DNA from: Nocardioides faecalis | GTDB taxonomy: Bacteria; Actinomycetota; Actinomycetes; Propionibacteriales; Nocardioidaceae | DNA: 64,000 bases | Direction of reading: 5' to 3' | Assembly (NCBI RefSeq): GCF_018388425.1 | Contig: NZ_CP074406.1 | Coordinates: 62,001 to 126,000 of the forward strand | Part shown: positions 63,449 through 64,000 of the stretch, one piece after another | How positions within the stretch are numbered: the first letter of the stretch is position 1 | How the letters are laid out: the number at the start of each line of letters is the position of its first letter | The notes under the pieces: model-generated | Told to the model about the DNA's origin: nothing | Seen by the model: only the letters and a program-made list of their open reading frames with translations | Database searches by the model: none | Made by a program: the position numbers and the translations under genes

Positions 63449-64000
63449 TCAGGGCGCCTCAGGGCCGTCCTGCTCGTCCTCGTCGGCCTTGCCGGCGGGA
63501 CCGCAGGGGTCCTCCTCGTCCGTCTGGACATCCTTGTCGGACTTGTCGTCCTCGTCGGGATCCGCGGTGGGGCTCTCCGCCGCCGCGGTGGTGCTCGGGG
63601 CAGGCGTGGTCGTGCTCGGGCTCGCCGAGGTGCTCGGGGCGTCGCTGACGCACTCGTCGCGAGGCTTCCGGTTCGGCTTCGGGTCGCCCGCCGGCTTCCC
63701 GCTCGGCTTCCCGCTCGGCTTCCCGCTCGGCTTCTGGGACGGCTGCTCCGAGGTCTTCTCGGAGGGCTCATCCGACGGCTGGTCCGACGGTTGGTCGGCG
63801 GGCTCATCAGTGGGCTGGTCAGTGGGCTGATCAGAAGGCTCCCCGGTCGGCTCCGCCGTGGGCTGCTCGGTCGGCACCACGGGCGTGGGGGTGCCGGTGG
63901 GCGTGGCCGTGGGGGTGACCGTGGGCGTGGGGGTGACGGGTGCGGTCGGCGTGGCCGAGCCGGTGGCAGGCGGGGTGGCCGGCGGGGTCGCGGGGACGAA
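63449..64000 (-). CDS. C-terminal part of a Ser/Thr/Pro-rich surface protein (5' partial)
   Basis: The frame is open to the right edge, so only the last 183 codons are seen. The sequence is almost entirely low complexity: a Thr/Pro/Ala/Val-rich section, a Gln/Asp/Ser/Glu-Pro section, three exact Lys-Pro-Ser-Gly units, then an acidic Ser/Thr/Asp tail with two Cys residues (DECVSD and DPCGP). No domain is recognisable. Such tails end secreted or wall-linked proteins and some membrane sensors. It is convergent with helD; an 8-bp hairpin (63431-63438 with 63451-63458) overlaps its stop. Confidence 0.7.
   Translation of the reverse strand, partial: FVPATPPATPPATGSATPTAPVTPTPTVTPTATPTGTPTPVVPTEQPTAEPTGEPSDQPTDQPTDEPADQPSDQPSDEPSEKTSEQPSQKPSGKPSGKPSGKPAGDPKPNRKPRDECVSDAPSTSASPSTTTPAPSTTAAAESPTADPDEDDKSDKDVQTDEEDPCGPAGKADEDEQDGPEAP
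63692..63727. repeat. 12-bp tandem repeat, three exact units
   Basis: CGGCTTCCCGCT occurs three times in a row (63692-63703, 63704-63715, 63716-63727) with a partial fourth unit, encoding Lys-Pro-Ser-Gly on the minus strand. Copy number may vary between strains. Confidence 0.85.

Overview
The window is very GC-rich, actinobacterial chromosomal DNA, most like Nocardioides or a close relative in the Propionibacteriales. Evidence for this is GC-saturated third codon positions, many GTG/TTG starts, F420-type LLM oxidoreductases, a SigK/RskA pair, a DUF222-HNH gene, several leaderless promoters and a fadB/fadA pair of the mycobacterial trifunctional-enzyme kind. There are no rRNA or tRNA genes, CRISPR arrays, prophages or insertion sequences. 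The protein-coding gene at each edge is cut by the window.

Layout. 1-9.3 kb: a peptidase fragment, an alpha-methylacyl-CoA racemase, a DEAD-box helicase, a MerR regulator divergent from fadA-fadB, and a glutathione peroxidase. The same 17-bp operator (TGACA-N7-TGTCA) lies upstream of the racemase and of the merR/fadA promoter, so one regulon is likely. 9.3-21.1 kb: a MocR-type regulator divergent from a 10-kb reductive pyrimidine catabolism operon. The operon encodes ureidopropionase, dihydropyrimidinase, an LLM flavoenzyme, a four-gene ABC importer, an omega-aminotransferase and a CoA-acylating semialdehyde dehydrogenase. No dihydropyrimidine dehydrogenase is present, and the LLM enzyme sits in its place. 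21.2-29.6 kb: an SDR, a GGDEF protein, a padR-smORF-ABC-FtsX operon and a secreted Ig-like repeat protein.

29.7-39.6 kb: a TetR-controlled, tightly overlapped operon for carboxylating acyl-CoA catabolism (TIGR03084 protein, AtuA/DUF1446 protein, two acyl-CoA dehydrogenases, an SRPBCC protein, and carboxylase beta and alpha chains). 39.7-48.7 kb: a DUF222-HNH protein, a frameshifted PLDc_N gene, an AEC transporter, a YihY protein, a GH18/CBM protein divergent from a processive GT2 synthase, and a tyrosine phosphatase. 48.7-52.8 kb: sigK-rskA with a fasciclin lipoprotein and a molybdopterin oxidoreductase. 52.9-55.7 kb: a deacylase and a retropepsin-like protease divergent from a RimK ligase fused to a TrkA-C domain. 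55.7-64 kb: an enoyl-CoA hydratase bracketed by inverted arrays of a 22-bp repeat, a LOG protein, an OYE-type reductase divergent from an LLM oxidoreductase across a KstR-like palindrome, a TetR regulator, a HelD-type RNA polymerase recycling factor, and part of a Ser/Thr/Pro-rich protein.

The most unusual content is between the genes. There is a 62-bp palindromic element in three copies at gene 3' ends (23-nt arms, 16-nt loop). A separate 61-bp hairpin has perfect 19-nt arms. The 22-bp tandem-repeat family flanks one gene in opposite orientations. Several terminator hairpins share a TGCGTT tail instead of a U-tract.
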